A stretch of DNA of 35,405 nucleotides from Acidobacteriota bacterium (GTDB lineage: Bacteria > Acidobacteriota > Terriglobia > Terriglobales > Acidobacteriaceae). A program made the position numbers and the translations under genes. Of the stretch, positions 14,869 through 23,830 are shown piece by piece. Below the pieces are notes generated by a model. That model saw nothing but the letters and a program-made list of their open reading frames with translations, was not told the DNA's origin and did not search any database. Location of the stretch: assembly GCA_021836865.1 (NCBI GenBank), contig JAKBHH010000032.1:1-35405 (forward strand), given 5' to 3'. How positions within the stretch are numbered: the stretch's first letter is position 1; every line of letters starts with the position of its first letter.

Positions 14869-16263
14869 CTAGCCGGCCGCAAGGGCCACAGCGTCATCGA
14901 AGTCCGGCAGCACGCGGCCGGGAAAGCGGAGCAGGCGCGAGATCTCTTTGGCGGGCAGGGCCTGAGCGAACAGGTATCCCTGGCCGAATTGGCAACCCAT
15001 CTGGCGCAGCATCCTGTACTGCTCGCGCGTCTCTATACCTTCCGCCACCACGTCCATGCGCAGCGCGCGGGCCAGTTCGATGATGGTGCGTACAATCTGG
15101 CGCGGCTGGTCGCCGTCGGTCATCCGTCCGACGAAGGAGCGGTCAATCTTCAACATGTCGAATGGGAACGAGTGGAGCTGGTTGAGCGAGCTGTATCCCG
15201 TACCGAAGTCGTCCATGAGCAGGCAGACGCCCAGCTGATGAAGTGCGCTGAGAACATCCTGTGCCGTGTGCATGTTGGGGATCAGGCTGGATTCCGTCAT
15301 TTCGAGGCCAAGCTGTCGGCTTCCTACGCCGGAGCGTGCAATGAGCGACGCGACATGGCTGGCCAGTCCCTTGCGCGAGAATTGGCTGGCGGACAGGTTC
15401 ACACAGACCCGCAGGGAAACATTGCGGGGGTCTTCGCGATTCCATATCTCGATTTGCTGGCAGGCTTCAGCCAGCCCCCATTCTCCGATCGGCAGGATGA
15501 GTCCGCAGGCCTCGGCCTTCGGGATGAACTCCATGGGAGGGATCAGGCCGCGCTCCGGGTGCTGCCAGCGAATGAGAGCCTCCACGCCGACGATGCGTCG
15601 CGTGGCAAGGTCGATTTCGGGCTGGTAATGCAGCACAAACTCCTTTCGCTCCAAAGCGCAGCGGAGGTCTGCGCTGCGCGGCCAGATTGCGGCGCCGGAA
15701 CTGGCCGGCGCTCCGCGGGGTTTGCGGGCTTCCGGCCGGCTGATGGTCCTCCGCAGCCGCTTCAACTCCAGGTGATTTGTGGCCAGATCAGCTAAACCCT
15801 CGAGCATCGCCATCTCATTGCCGGGGATTGCCGGAAGAGGGTGACGGTGCAGGATGCTGAGTACACCCAGAACGTGCCCGTCATTGGCGCGGATTGGGAC
15901 CCCGGCGAAGCTTGCCGCTTCAAACCGTGGAACGACTGTGCGGCGAAGCTGCAAACGTGGGTGGAGGGCGAGATCCGGAATGATGACGGGCCCGTCGCTT
16001 TCGAGAATCAGTTCGAGAAACGAAGGTTTTCTGGGCAGTTCCTGGATGGTCTCACCCCAGGACGATTTGATCCAAACGCGTGGTCCGTCAAAGAAGCCGA
16101 GCAGCGCGAGATCGGCATGAAAAAGCTCGGCGGCCATGCGGGTGATGGTGTCGTAGGCCGGTTCGGGAGCTGTGTCGAGAATGCCCGCGGAGATGAGCGC
16201 GGCAAGCCGGCTCGCCTCCTGTTCCGACTCCGATTGCGAAAGGTTGGCATCCAAGTGTGGCAT
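14869..16263 (-). CDS. GAF-EAL cyclic-di-GMP phosphodiesterase
   Basis: With the ATG at 16263 the protein has 464 residues: an N-terminal GAF domain (about 15-170; RLAALISAGILDTAPEPAYD is the typical opening of this GAF subgroup) and a C-terminal EAL domain (about 210-450). The EAL active-site residues are all visible: EALIRW, the Asn in VNLSASQF, LEMTES, the DDFGTGYSSL loop-6 motif, the Lys in LKIDRSF, VAEGIET and the final QGYLF. It should therefore hydrolyse c-di-GMP, with GAF as a sensor; there is no GGDEF domain and no membrane segment. A TTG at 16344 with a purine-rich upstream would add 27 residues. The RHH-like gene is downstream. Confidence 0.88.
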   Translation of the reverse strand: MPHLDANLSQSESEQEASRLAALISAGILDTAPEPAYDTITRMAAELFHADLALLGFFDGPRVWIKSSWGETIQELPRKPSFLELILESDGPVIIPDLALHPRLQLRRTVVPRFEAASFAGVPIRANDGHVLGVLSILHRHPLPAIPGNEMAMLEGLADLATNHLELKRLRRTISRPEARKPRGAPASSGAAIWPRSADLRCALERKEFVLHYQPEIDLATRRIVGVEALIRWQHPERGLIPPMEFIPKAEACGLILPIGEWGLAEACQQIEIWNREDPRNVSLRVCVNLSASQFSRKGLASHVASLIARSGVGSRQLGLEMTESSLIPNMHTAQDVLSALHQLGVCLLMDDFGTGYSSLNQLHSFPFDMLKIDRSFVGRMTDGDQPRQIVRTIIELARALRMDVVAEGIETREQYRMLRQMGCQFGQGYLFAQALPAKEISRLLRFPGRVLPDFDDAVALAAG

Positions 16264-16431
16264 GGCGTCTCTGATCCCGGCGTCTTCGCGAACTTCTCCA
16301 CTGCGCCTGGACAGGGCGAGCGGCGCCCAGGGCAAAGCCGCCAAGGCCTCGCCCTCACCTTATCGGACAAATGCGTACGAGACTTGAGAGGTTGAGGGGG
16401 TTGTTACGGAATCGACCGTACGCACGGGCAA

Positions 16432-18558
16432 CTACTGGGCGGCTGTCGCAGGTCCCGTTTCGGTCCATAGAAATGTGAGCTGGTCGGCGTCGTCCTGCAC
16501 CCGTTGCGCCACGCTCACGCCCGCGGAGTGGCCGCCGCTGGTGCTGTAGTGGAGCAGAACGGGCCTGCCGCTGGAGGAAGCCGCCTGCACCAGTGCCGTC
16601 ATCTTGCGGGCATGCAGCGGGTCGACCCGCGTATCGTTGTCTCCCGTGAAGAAAAGAATTGCCGGGTAGGCGGTGCCCGCTTTCACGTTCTGGTAGGGCG
16701 AGTATTTGAGCAGATCGCGGAACTGCGTTTCGTTGTCTGAGGAGCCATACTCCGTGGTCCAGTGCGAGCCCTGCAGAAAGTGCTGGTAGCGCAGCATGTC
16801 CAGCAGCGGATAGCCGCAAACGACAGCCGAAAACAGCTCAGGGTGCTGCGTGATCGCGGCCCCCATCAGCAGGCCTCCGTTCGAGGCGCCGGTGATGGCC
16901 AGGCGATCCGGCGAGGTGTACTTCTGGGCGATCAGGTACCGGGCCGCGGCAAACCAGTCATCAAAGACATTCTGTTTCTTCTCAAACATCGCCTGCTCGT
17001 GCCAGTGTTCGCCGTATTCGCCGCCCCCGCGCAGGTTGGGCAGGGCAAACCAGCCTCCCTGCTCCATCCACCAGGCCCACGCTGGACTCCAGACGGGCGT
17101 AAAACTGACCTCGAAGCCGCCATAGCCGGTCATCAACAGGCGAGCAGTGCCATCCTGCTTCAGCCCCTTTCTGCCCGCGATGAACATGGGAATCCGCGTG
17201 CCGTCCCTGGAGGTATAAAACACCTGCCTGAGCTCGTATTGGCTGGCGTCGAACGGGACCTGCGGCTGGCCAAAGATCTCTCGTTTTCCCGTAAGAGTGT
17301 CGATGCGGAAGAGCGTCGGCGGCTGAATGAAAGATTGAAAGCTGAAGAAGCCATAGCGGTCCACAGTGCGGCCATAGACGGTCGAGCCCGTGCCGATCCC
17401 GCCGTAAGGAATCGCGCCCGTCAACTTGCCGTCCAGCGTGTAAACCGCGGTCTCTGTCTTCACATCCTTGAGGCGCGTCACATAAAGCTTGCTGCCCACG
17501 ATCGAGGAGTTCTGGATGGCATCGGGTGCTTCCGGCACAATCGTGGTCCACGCCTCCGGCGCAACGCCCGGATCGGCGCGCAGAATGCGGCCGTTGGGCG
17601 CCTTGTAGTCGCTTTGCATATACCAGGCGCCCTTGGCCCATGTGGCGGAAAAGCGCGCATCCAGTGACCAGACCAGGACCTCGAAAGGGGTGTTTGGCCT
17701 GGTGAGATCGCGAAAGACAATGTCAACCCTCCGCGCCGGAACGCCGCGATGAATAGTGACGACCAGATACCGTCCGTCATCGGTGATCTCCGATCCAAAC
17801 AGATCGATCGGGCCGAGCGGCTCGCCTCGAAATTCGCGGCCGAAGATGAGAGCGTCCCGTGTGACACGCGTACCCAGCACGTGCAGGTAGAGCAGCGAAC
17901 CCTGCATGTTGGTGCGCGTGTAATAGAGCCCCGAGCCGTCTGTCGTGAATTCGACGGAATGGTAAAGTCCCTGCGGCAGAGTGTCTTCCAGCGTTTTGCC
18001 GGTTTTGAGATTGAAGATGTGGACGACGGTCTCATCCGCGCCGCCCTGCCTCATGCCGTATGCGATCAGATTTCCGTCGCGGGAGACATCCACGAGGGTG
18101 AGCGATGTGTTCGGGTCGCGGCTGATCGCCGCAGGGTCCAGGAGGCGCTCGTCCTTGCCCGTCCAGCCGCGCCGGACATAGATCGACGCCTGATCTTCTC
18201 CCGCCTCGCGCTTGAGGAAGTAATAACGGTCCATGCGCTGGATAGGAATGGACCATGCGGCAATATGCTCCAGAGCATCCAGGTCGTCGACCACATGAGG
18301 CAGAATTCGCGCCTGCTTGAAATAGCGGCCGGTGTACTCATTTTCTGCGTCGATAAAGGTGCGGGTTTCAGAGCTCTTTGCATCTTCCAGCCAGCGGTAG
18401 CTGTCTGCAATCCGGATGCCGAAGTAGCTGTCGTAAACGGGATTAACTGCCGCCGGCGGAGGAGGCGGAAGCGTGATGCCGTCGCGTCCATGAATGGTCT
18501 GGGCGGTCCCGCTGCCCAGGGCAAGAATGGCCAACCCAAAAGCATACGCTGTTTTCAT
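16432..18558 (-). CDS. Secreted prolyl oligopeptidase (family S9A)
   Basis: The 708-residue protein has a signal peptide (about 1-19, MKTAYAFGLAILALGSGTA), the N-terminal signature YRWLED, a seven-bladed propeller region (about 80-420) and a C-terminal alpha/beta hydrolase domain. The catalytic triad is Ser559 (GASNGG), Asp642 (GDNDTRVDP) and His677 (GGHSAG), closely matching the positions in mammalian prolyl oligopeptidase. It should cleave proline-containing peptides in the periplasm or outside, for nutrition. The length is normal for S9A. It is a single gene on the minus strand; the 240 bases upstream contain a REP-like element and the murJ start on the other strand. Confidence 0.95.
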   Translation of the reverse strand: MKTAYAFGLAILALGSGTAQTIHGRDGITLPPPPPAAVNPVYDSYFGIRIADSYRWLEDAKSSETRTFIDAENEYTGRYFKQARILPHVVDDLDALEHIAAWSIPIQRMDRYYFLKREAGEDQASIYVRRGWTGKDERLLDPAAISRDPNTSLTLVDVSRDGNLIAYGMRQGGADETVVHIFNLKTGKTLEDTLPQGLYHSVEFTTDGSGLYYTRTNMQGSLLYLHVLGTRVTRDALIFGREFRGEPLGPIDLFGSEITDDGRYLVVTIHRGVPARRVDIVFRDLTRPNTPFEVLVWSLDARFSATWAKGAWYMQSDYKAPNGRILRADPGVAPEAWTTIVPEAPDAIQNSSIVGSKLYVTRLKDVKTETAVYTLDGKLTGAIPYGGIGTGSTVYGRTVDRYGFFSFQSFIQPPTLFRIDTLTGKREIFGQPQVPFDASQYELRQVFYTSRDGTRIPMFIAGRKGLKQDGTARLLMTGYGGFEVSFTPVWSPAWAWWMEQGGWFALPNLRGGGEYGEHWHEQAMFEKKQNVFDDWFAAARYLIAQKYTSPDRLAITGASNGGLLMGAAITQHPELFSAVVCGYPLLDMLRYQHFLQGSHWTTEYGSSDNETQFRDLLKYSPYQNVKAGTAYPAILFFTGDNDTRVDPLHARKMTALVQAASSSGRPVLLHYSTSGGHSAGVSVAQRVQDDADQLTFLWTETGPATAAQ

Positions 18559-18616
18559 ACGACCTCCGCGTTATTTGTACATTCGCCTCGTGAATCGCCC
18601 GTGGTAAAAGTCCAGG

Positions 18617-18702
18617 TTTGAAAGGGCACGGCTTTACAGACTGCGAAAAAGCTCGATGCTTTGAAAGGGCGCGCCTTCAGCCGTGCCGTGAGGCGCGGCC
18701 TC
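18617..18702. repeat. REP-like intergenic element
   Basis: The gap between the peptidase and murJ holds an 11-base direct repeat TTTGAAAGGGC (18617-18627 and 18660-18670), a 9-base inverted pair GGCACGGCT / AGCCGTGCC (18625-18633 and 18679-18687), and a small hairpin GAGGC-GCG-GCCTC (18690-18702). The motif 'GAAAGGGC...TTCAGCCGTGCC' looks like a dispersed palindromic element; only a genome-wide count can confirm that. Confidence 0.5.
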
Positions 18703-18798
18703 TTTCGTCGTGCCGCACAGCCGGGCGTCCGCATCGCGTCACCCCGATCAGCTTGCACCCAAGAATACAGCGTCTAGAGCGCGGGGCAGGGAAGGGAA

Positions 18799-20496
18799 TT
18801 GCGGTTGTTGAGGCGTCGCAAGAGAGCCAGCCCGGTAAAATCGACAGCAGTGGAAGAAACCTCCAGGACAGGGACGAACAGAAGCCCCGAGGCACGCTGG
18901 AAGCGCGCACTGGGGATGCTGCGTCCCTCGCATGCGCATTCGGCGTTCAGCGCGACGGTGGTGCTGATGACGTCCACGTTTCTGTCCAAGATCATTGGTC
19001 TGGTTCGGGTCAAGTACATCATGTGGCTCTTTGGCAGCGGCATGCAAGCCGATGCGCTGAACGCAGCCTTTGTGTTGCCCGACATGATCTCCTACTTTCT
19101 CGTCGGAGGCGCGGCATCCATCACCTTCGTCACTATCCTCACGCGCTATCGCGAAACGGGGCGGGAGGCGGAGGGTGAGCGATCTCTCTCTGTCATTCTC
19201 AGCACTATGTACCTGGTGCTGGGCGGGGCCATTGTGCTGGCTGAGATTCTTGCGCCGGTCTATGTGCAAAAGATGTTCCCCGGTTACGATGCGCAAAAAG
19301 CAGCCCTGTGCGTGCGCCTGACGCGCATTCTGCTGCCTGCGCAACTCTGCTTTTTTGCCGGTGGAGTCTTTGGCGCCGTGCTTCTGGTGCGCAAGCAGTT
19401 CAACGTACAGGCCGTCACGCCGCTCATTTATAACCTCGGTACGATTGTTGGGGGCGTTCTGCTGGTCAGGCAGCTTGGCGTCTCTTCTCTCGCCCTGGGT
19501 ACGGTGGCAGGCGCGTTCTTTGGCCCATTCTTTCTTAGCTGGTTTTTTGCGCGGCGTCTCGGCACGCGTTACCGGCCCATTCTTGACTGGCAGGATGAGG
19601 GCCTGCGGGAGTGGGTCCGCCTGTCGTTGCCGCTGATGGCTGGCGTCTCCCTGGTCACGGCAGATAGCTGGATCATTGCGCACTTTGCCTCGCGCATCGG
19701 CGGGGCGGTCTCGCTGTTCAACTATGCCAAGCAGCTTTTCACTGCGCCCACAGCGGTGCTGGCTCAGGCGGCGGGTGCGGCTTCCATGCCCTTCTTCGCA
19801 AGCCTGTGGTCCAGAGAAAATCACTACGAATTTGCCAATGAGGTCGCGGATTCTGTCTCGCGGGTGGCCTGCCTCGGCCTGCTGTCGGCGTCCGCCATGA
19901 TCGCTCTGGGTGAGACGATGATCGACCTTTTCTTTACCGGTGGCAGATTTTCAACCTCCGATGCGCACCTCTGTGCGATTTATTTTTCCATTTTCTCTAT
20001 CTCCACATTTCTATGGTCAGCGCAGGCAATCTATGCGCGCGCATTCTATGCAGCAGGCAATACCTTTGTGCCAATGGTCGCAAGCACCCTGGTGACCGTC
20101 GTGTCGCTGCCCATCTATGCGTCGCTCTTTCACGCATATGGGGCAATGGGCCTTGCCGCGGCTTCAGACATTGGGATTGCAATGCAGACCCTCACCATCG
20201 GCGCGCTGTTGCACCAGCGGCACATGGTCTCTCTGGCGAGTCTTGACTATGCCGAACTGGGCCGCTGCCTCGCAGCATCCGTGGCCAGCGGCGTCGTTGT
20301 CTGGCTGCTCTTCAGTTGGCTCGGAGGCAAACTCACCCATGCGATGGGAATATCCCTGCCCGTGCATGGTCGTGCCGCAGACCTTGCGGTGCTGATGGCC
20401 GGTGGAGCTGTCTGGCTGGCGGTCACGGACCGCATTCTTGCCGGGACAGGATCCGCGTTGCCGCGCACGGTCCGCAGCCGGCTTGGCCTCGGTTAA
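18799..20496 (+). CDS. murJ: Lipid II flippase MurJ (MviN family)
   Basis: The 565-residue membrane protein belongs to the MOP-superfamily MurJ/MviN group, which moves lipid II across the inner membrane for peptidoglycan synthesis. The signature start of the membrane core (TFLSKIIGLVRVKYIMWLFG, then ALNAAFVLPD) follows a basic hydrophilic extension of about 45 residues. Some 14 hydrophobic segments are evident to the C-terminus. The start is a non-ATG codon: TTG at 18799, with further TTGs at 18805 and 18808 that are better spaced from the GGGAAGGGAA ribosome site; an ATG at 18916 would remove the extension. It is monocistronic, with bactofilin convergent downstream. Confidence 0.93.
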   Translation: MRLLRRRKRASPVKSTAVEETSRTGTNRSPEARWKRALGMLRPSHAHSAFSATVVLMTSTFLSKIIGLVRVKYIMWLFGSGMQADALNAAFVLPDMISYFLVGGAASITFVTILTRYRETGREAEGERSLSVILSTMYLVLGGAIVLAEILAPVYVQKMFPGYDAQKAALCVRLTRILLPAQLCFFAGGVFGAVLLVRKQFNVQAVTPLIYNLGTIVGGVLLVRQLGVSSLALGTVAGAFFGPFFLSWFFARRLGTRYRPILDWQDEGLREWVRLSLPLMAGVSLVTADSWIIAHFASRIGGAVSLFNYAKQLFTAPTAVLAQAAGAASMPFFASLWSRENHYEFANEVADSVSRVACLGLLSASAMIALGETMIDLFFTGGRFSTSDAHLCAIYFSIFSISTFLWSAQAIYARAFYAAGNTFVPMVASTLVTVVSLPIYASLFHAYGAMGLAAASDIGIAMQTLTIGALLHQRHMVSLASLDYAELGRCLAASVASGVVVWLLFSWLGGKLTHAMGISLPVHGRAADLAVLMAGGAVWLAVTDRILAGTGSALPRTVRSRLGLG

Positions 20497-20883
20497 GGCC
20501 GGGCCAGCGCCGGGCAATCGCAGAAATAGGAGAATCCCGGAGGGAAGAACGCAGGGCAGGATACAGGCCTCCTCTCGGACCTACGATGCGGCCATTCAAT
20601 CTCATTCAGTTCCATCCAGTTGAAAACCGGAGCCTCCTGCAATGCCACCGGACGATTTTGTGACCAGCGCCGCCTCACCTCTGCCATCCATCGAGAAAAG
20701 ATACCCCTACCTCCTCGACGAAATTTGCAGTATTCCACAGTTGGTATGCGGGTTCTTCCGATGCCACTCTTGATTCATCTGCGCTATCTCCCGTCGCGTC
20801 GGATGCAGCGGCCGGCGGATGCATTGCCTCCTGCGGCTCATGCTCGTCACGCGATGGTCCTGCCCGGCGGTGGTCTCCCGCGC
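20497..20883. other. Intergenic region between murJ and the bactofilin terminator
   Basis: These 387 bases hold no recognisable gene. A 43-codon frame at 20642-20773 on the plus strand (MPPDDFVTSAASPL... ending CHS), with a GGAG 10-13 bases upstream, has fairly protein-like composition but matches nothing I know. Longer frames here run through the terminator or antisense to bactofilin and are probably spurious. Confidence 0.5.
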
Positions 20884-20915
20884 AAGACACAAAAGCTCCC
20901 GCACGTGCGGGAGCT
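20884..20915 (-). terminator. Intrinsic terminator of the bactofilin gene
   Basis: A perfect 22-base palindrome (AGCTCCCGCAC at 20894-20904, GTGCGGGAGCT at 20905-20915) is followed on the minus strand by TTTTGTGTCTT. It lies 35 bases beyond the bactofilin stop in the right orientation. Fully complementary arms mean a few central bases must form the loop. Confidence 0.75.
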
Positions 20916-20950
20916 CTGCGCTGGTACGGACCTGCGAAGCGGAGGCTGGA

Positions 20951-21442
20951 CTACGCCATTTTGGGAGCGGGAGCCTCTGCCACCGGCGCAGCAGGGCTCG
21001 CCGCTTTGGCATCGGGCTTTTTGATGTCGATGCCGCCCTTGAAGAAGGCGCCATCCTCGATGCTGATGCGCGCGGCCGCCACATCGCCGGTCAGCGCGCC
21101 TTCAGCGCGGATATCCACGCGATCGGTGGCCGCCACATTGCCCTTCACTTTGCCCAGAACCACAATCTCGCGGGCATTGATGCTTGCGTTCACCTGGCCG
21201 TTGCGACCCACGGTGACGCGGTTGCCGGGAAGATTGACGCTGCCCTCGACCTTGCCATCGATGAACAGCGATTCGGAGCCGGTAATTTCGCCTTTGATGA
21301 AGAGGCCTTTGCCAATGGTGGCCTGCTCCCCGGTCGGAGGGGCGGGTCGTGCGGGTTCAAACGTTGGAGCCGGGGCCGCTGGACGCACGGGCTCGGGCGC
21401 TGGAGTCGGTGTTGCAGGGCCGGTCTGAGTGGGTTTCCACAT
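20951..21442 (-). CDS. Bactofilin (polymer-forming cytoskeletal protein)
   Basis: The product (163 residues from the ATG at 21442) has a Pro/Ala/Thr-rich N-terminal tail of about 45 residues, a central bactofilin (DUF583) beta-helix domain (TIGKGLFIKGEITGSESLFI, DGKVEGSV, ARISIEDGAFFKGGIDI) and a Lys/Ala/Pro-rich C-terminal tail. Bactofilins self-assemble without nucleotide into filaments that place cell-wall enzymes and shape the cell. An upstream TTG at 21451 sits at a better distance from AAAAGGAA, and the frame stays open to an ATG at 21511, so the start is uncertain. A clear intrinsic terminator follows. The nearby murJ is compatible with an envelope role, but the two genes are convergent, not an operon. 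Confidence 0.9.
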   Translation of the reverse strand: MWKPTQTGPATPTPAPEPVRPAAPAPTFEPARPAPPTGEQATIGKGLFIKGEITGSESLFIDGKVEGSVNLPGNRVTVGRNGQVNASINAREIVVLGKVKGNVAATDRVDIRAEGALTGDVAAARISIEDGAFFKGGIDIKKPDAKAASPAAPVAEAPAPKMA

Positions 21443-21511
21443 TGCGCTCAAGAGAATTAGTTCCTTTTCTGTCCTGGTCGGACTGGGTTGCCAAGGCAGG
21501 GGCCAATGCAT

Positions 21512-21850
21512 AGGACCCGAAAAAGTGTTTATGGGACTGCCACGCGCACACTTTACCAGTGCACCGCATGCATCTGCTCTTTGATCCTATTCCAGCGCAG
21601 CGGCTCTGGCACGTTACTGATGTGTATTTTATCTCCCTGGGCCGGGTTTACGAAGCGGCAGCTCGAAATACGATCCTTCACGGGACCGGATCGAAGGCGG
21701 CAACGCGCCTAAGCCCGACTGTCTCCAAGTCCAGGAGAAACCTGGAAATCAAGTGCGCCCGAGCCTCCCTTCGGTCGCCGGCCAGCGTGCCAGGCCGTGC
21801 AAACGGGCGGCTTTTCGGCACACTGCGGTCGCCGCGATACTCTATGACGG
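21512..21850. other. Intergenic region between bactofilin and folK
   Basis: These 339 bases separate two divergent genes and must contain their promoters. I see no convincing promoter pair, tRNA, repeat or protein-like frame. TGGCAC at about 21607-21612 resembles the -24 half of a sigma-54 promoter but lacks a matching TTGC at -12. Confidence 0.5.
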
Positions 21851-22387
21851 ATGCACATAGCCTACATTGGCATGGGAGCGAACCTTGACAGTCCCGCTGG
21901 AGCGCCGGCTGCAACTCTGGCCGCAGCCGCAGAGCAATTGGCGTTGCTCGGCAGCATAGTGGCTCGCTCTTCCCTCTATTCCACCGCGCCCGTGGGCATT
22001 CGAGAGCAACCCCGCTTTGTGAACGCCGTGGTGGCCATCGAAACAGGATGCGCCCCGCGCGCGCTGCTGCTCAGCCTGCTTGCAATCGAAAAGGAATTTG
22101 GCCGCGATCGCGCCAGGGGTGTCCCCAACGGGCCGCGTACTCTCGACCTGGATCTTTTGCTGTTAGGGGACGTCGTCCTTCACGAAGCGGATCTGGATCT
22201 GCCGCATCCCCGGTTGGCCGAGCGGGCTTTCGTTCTGGTGCCGCTGCACGAAATCGCGCCGCAGCGCATCGAGCCGCGCAGCGGGCGGACAATCGCCACG
22301 CTGCTTGGGGCGCTCATGACGGACCGCGCCGAGGAAGTACGGACAGTCCTCCGTATCGCAGACCGAAGATGGCCAGAGACCCGGTAG
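21851..22387 (+). CDS. folK: 2-amino-4-hydroxy-6-hydroxymethyldihydropteridine pyrophosphokinase
   Basis: The 178-residue protein is HPPK, which transfers pyrophosphate from ATP to 6-hydroxymethyl-7,8-dihydropterin in folate synthesis. The family opening AYIGMGANL, the substrate-binding FVNAVVAIET region, and the signature GPRTLDLDLLLLGD with the two Mg-binding Asp residues are all present, followed by LPHPRLAERAFVLVPL. The ATG at 21851 places the first beta strand at the usual position; no strong ribosome site precedes it. tgt follows after 10 bases, so folK-tgt is probably an operon joining two GTP-derived pterin or deazapurine pathways. Confidence 0.96.
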   Translation: MHIAYIGMGANLDSPAGAPAATLAAAAEQLALLGSIVARSSLYSTAPVGIREQPRFVNAVVAIETGCAPRALLLSLLAIEKEFGRDRARGVPNGPRTLDLDLLLLGDVVLHEADLDLPHPRLAERAFVLVPLHEIAPQRIEPRSGRTIATLLGALMTDRAEEVRTVLRIADRRWPETR

Positions 22388-22397
22388 AATCAACGGA

Positions 22398-23537
22398 ATG
22401 GGTCTCGAATTGCGCGTATCTCAGACATCCCGGGCGGGCGGGCGGCGCGCGCAACTCGTCCTGCCGCATCAGGTCGTCGAAACGCCCGTCTTCATGCCGG
22501 TGGGTACTGCCGGCTCAGTCAAAGCCGTGCCGCAGGATGTGGTCGAGAGCCTGGGCGCGCAGATCATTCTTGGCAACACGTATCACCTCTACCTGCGTCC
22601 GGGCCATGAGGCCATCCGGCGCATGGGCGGCCTGCACCGCTTCATCAGCTGGCCCCGTGCCATGCTCACTGACTCAGGGGGCTTTCAGGTTTACAGCCTT
22701 GCACAGTTGCGCAAAGTGACCGACGAGGGCGTACGCTTTCGCTCCCACCTGGATGGCAGCAGCCACTTCTTTACTCCAGAGCACTCCATGGACGTGCAGA
22801 TTGCGCTCGGGGCAGACATTGCCATGGCCTTTGACGAGTGCACCGAGTATCCCGCAAGCCGCGAGCGCGCCCAGGAAAGCCTGCGCCTGACCATGGCCTG
22901 GGCACAGCGTTCGCTCAGTCACTTCCGCGCCCACCAGAACGAAGTCGTCTGGCACGATGTCTTGCAGGGCCGCACGCAAAGCCTCTTCGGCATTGTGCAA
23001 GGCGGCACCTATATTGACTTGCGCCGCGAAAGCGCCGAGCGCCTCGTCGAAATGAACTTTGACGGCTACGCCATCGGCGGCCTCAGCGTAGGAGAGCCGC
23101 GCCACCTGACGCTGGAGATGATCGCCGAGGTCCTGCCGCTGTTGCCCAAAGACAAACCACGCTACGTGATGGGCGTTGGCTACCCCGACGAGATTGAGCA
23201 GTATGCCAGGCTTGGCGTGGACATGATGGATTGTGTGCTGCCGACTCGCGCCGCGCGGCATGGCCTGCTCTTCACCAGCGAAGGCCGGATGACCATCAAG
23301 AACAAGCAATACGCTGAAGACCAGAACCCGCCCGATCCGGCGTGCGACTGCATGGTCTGCCGCCGCTACACACGCGCCTACCTGCGCCATCTGATGCAGT
23401 GCGGCGAGCCGCTTGCGGCGACTCTGAACACGATTCACAACCTGGCCTATTACCTCGGCATCATGCAGCGGGTACGGCAGACGCTCGAGAGCGGAGATGC
23501 GGCGGCGGCCGGAGCGCAGGCGGCCGGCGCTGTCTAA
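22398..23537 (+). CDS. tgt: tRNA-guanine transglycosylase
   Basis: The 379-residue enzyme exchanges guanine-34 for preQ1 in tRNAs with GUN anticodons on the way to queuosine. Visible residues are Asp92 in TDSGGFQV (general acid/base), the GGLSVGEP loop, the nucleophile Asp278 in DMMDCVLPTR, and the zinc ligands Cys316, Cys318, Cys321 and His347. Length and motif order are normal. It follows folK by 10 bases. Its stop codon overlaps the stop of the convergent winged-helix gene by four bases (23534-23537). Confidence 0.97.
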   Translation: MGLELRVSQTSRAGGRRAQLVLPHQVVETPVFMPVGTAGSVKAVPQDVVESLGAQIILGNTYHLYLRPGHEAIRRMGGLHRFISWPRAMLTDSGGFQVYSLAQLRKVTDEGVRFRSHLDGSSHFFTPEHSMDVQIALGADIAMAFDECTEYPASRERAQESLRLTMAWAQRSLSHFRAHQNEVVWHDVLQGRTQSLFGIVQGGTYIDLRRESAERLVEMNFDGYAIGGLSVGEPRHLTLEMIAEVLPLLPKDKPRYVMGVGYPDEIEQYARLGVDMMDCVLPTRAARHGLLFTSEGRMTIKNKQYAEDQNPPDPACDCMVCRRYTRAYLRHLMQCGEPLAATLNTIHNLAYYLGIMQRVRQTLESGDAAAAGAQAAGAV

Positions 23538-23830
23538 AGGGCCGACCCAAGCAGTTGCCGCAACGCCTGTACATACTCGGTGAGCGCGGCGCGCCCTGCT
23601 TCGGTCATGCGGTAAATGGATTGAGGCTTGCGCTGCACGAAACGCTTCTCAACCGTCAAGTAGCCGGCTTCTTCGAGCTTGAGGAGCTGCGCGCCGAGGT
23701 TTCCGTCTGTGGAGCCGGTGCTGGAACGAAGCCAGGTGAAGTCAGCCTCTTCCACGCCGGCAAGCAGCGACAGGAGTGCCAGCCGAAGCTTCCCGTGAAT
23801 CACCGGGTTTAACTCTGGCAGCTCAGGCAT
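23534..23830 (-). CDS. Small winged-helix transcriptional regulator (HTH_34 / PadR-like)
   Basis: This 98-residue protein is a single winged-helix domain of the PF13601 type: a helix (HGKLRLALLSLLAG), the recognition region DFTWLRSSTGSTDGNLGAQLLKLEEAGY, a basic wing (VEKRFVQRKPQSIYRMTEAG) and a C-terminal dimerisation helix. Such proteins are one-domain repressors often encoded with transporters. It is the last gene of the ABC module; its start overlaps the end of the six-helix membrane protein gene by eight bases, so the two are translationally coupled. It is the obvious candidate to bind the palindrome on the module's promoter, though this is inference. No ligand domain is present. Confidence 0.88.
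   Translation of the reverse strand: MPELPELNPVIHGKLRLALLSLLAGVEEADFTWLRSSTGSTDGNLGAQLLKLEEAGYLTVEKRFVQRKPQSIYRMTEAGRAALTEYVQALRQLLGSAL

Noticed and set aside
20620..21024. Plus-strand frame of 134 codons between murJ and bactofilin
   Set aside because: It reads through the bactofilin terminator and into its coding region in antisense; composition is not protein-like.
21607..21625. TGGCAC as a sigma-54 promoter
   Set aside because: The -12 element TTGC is missing at the required spacing.
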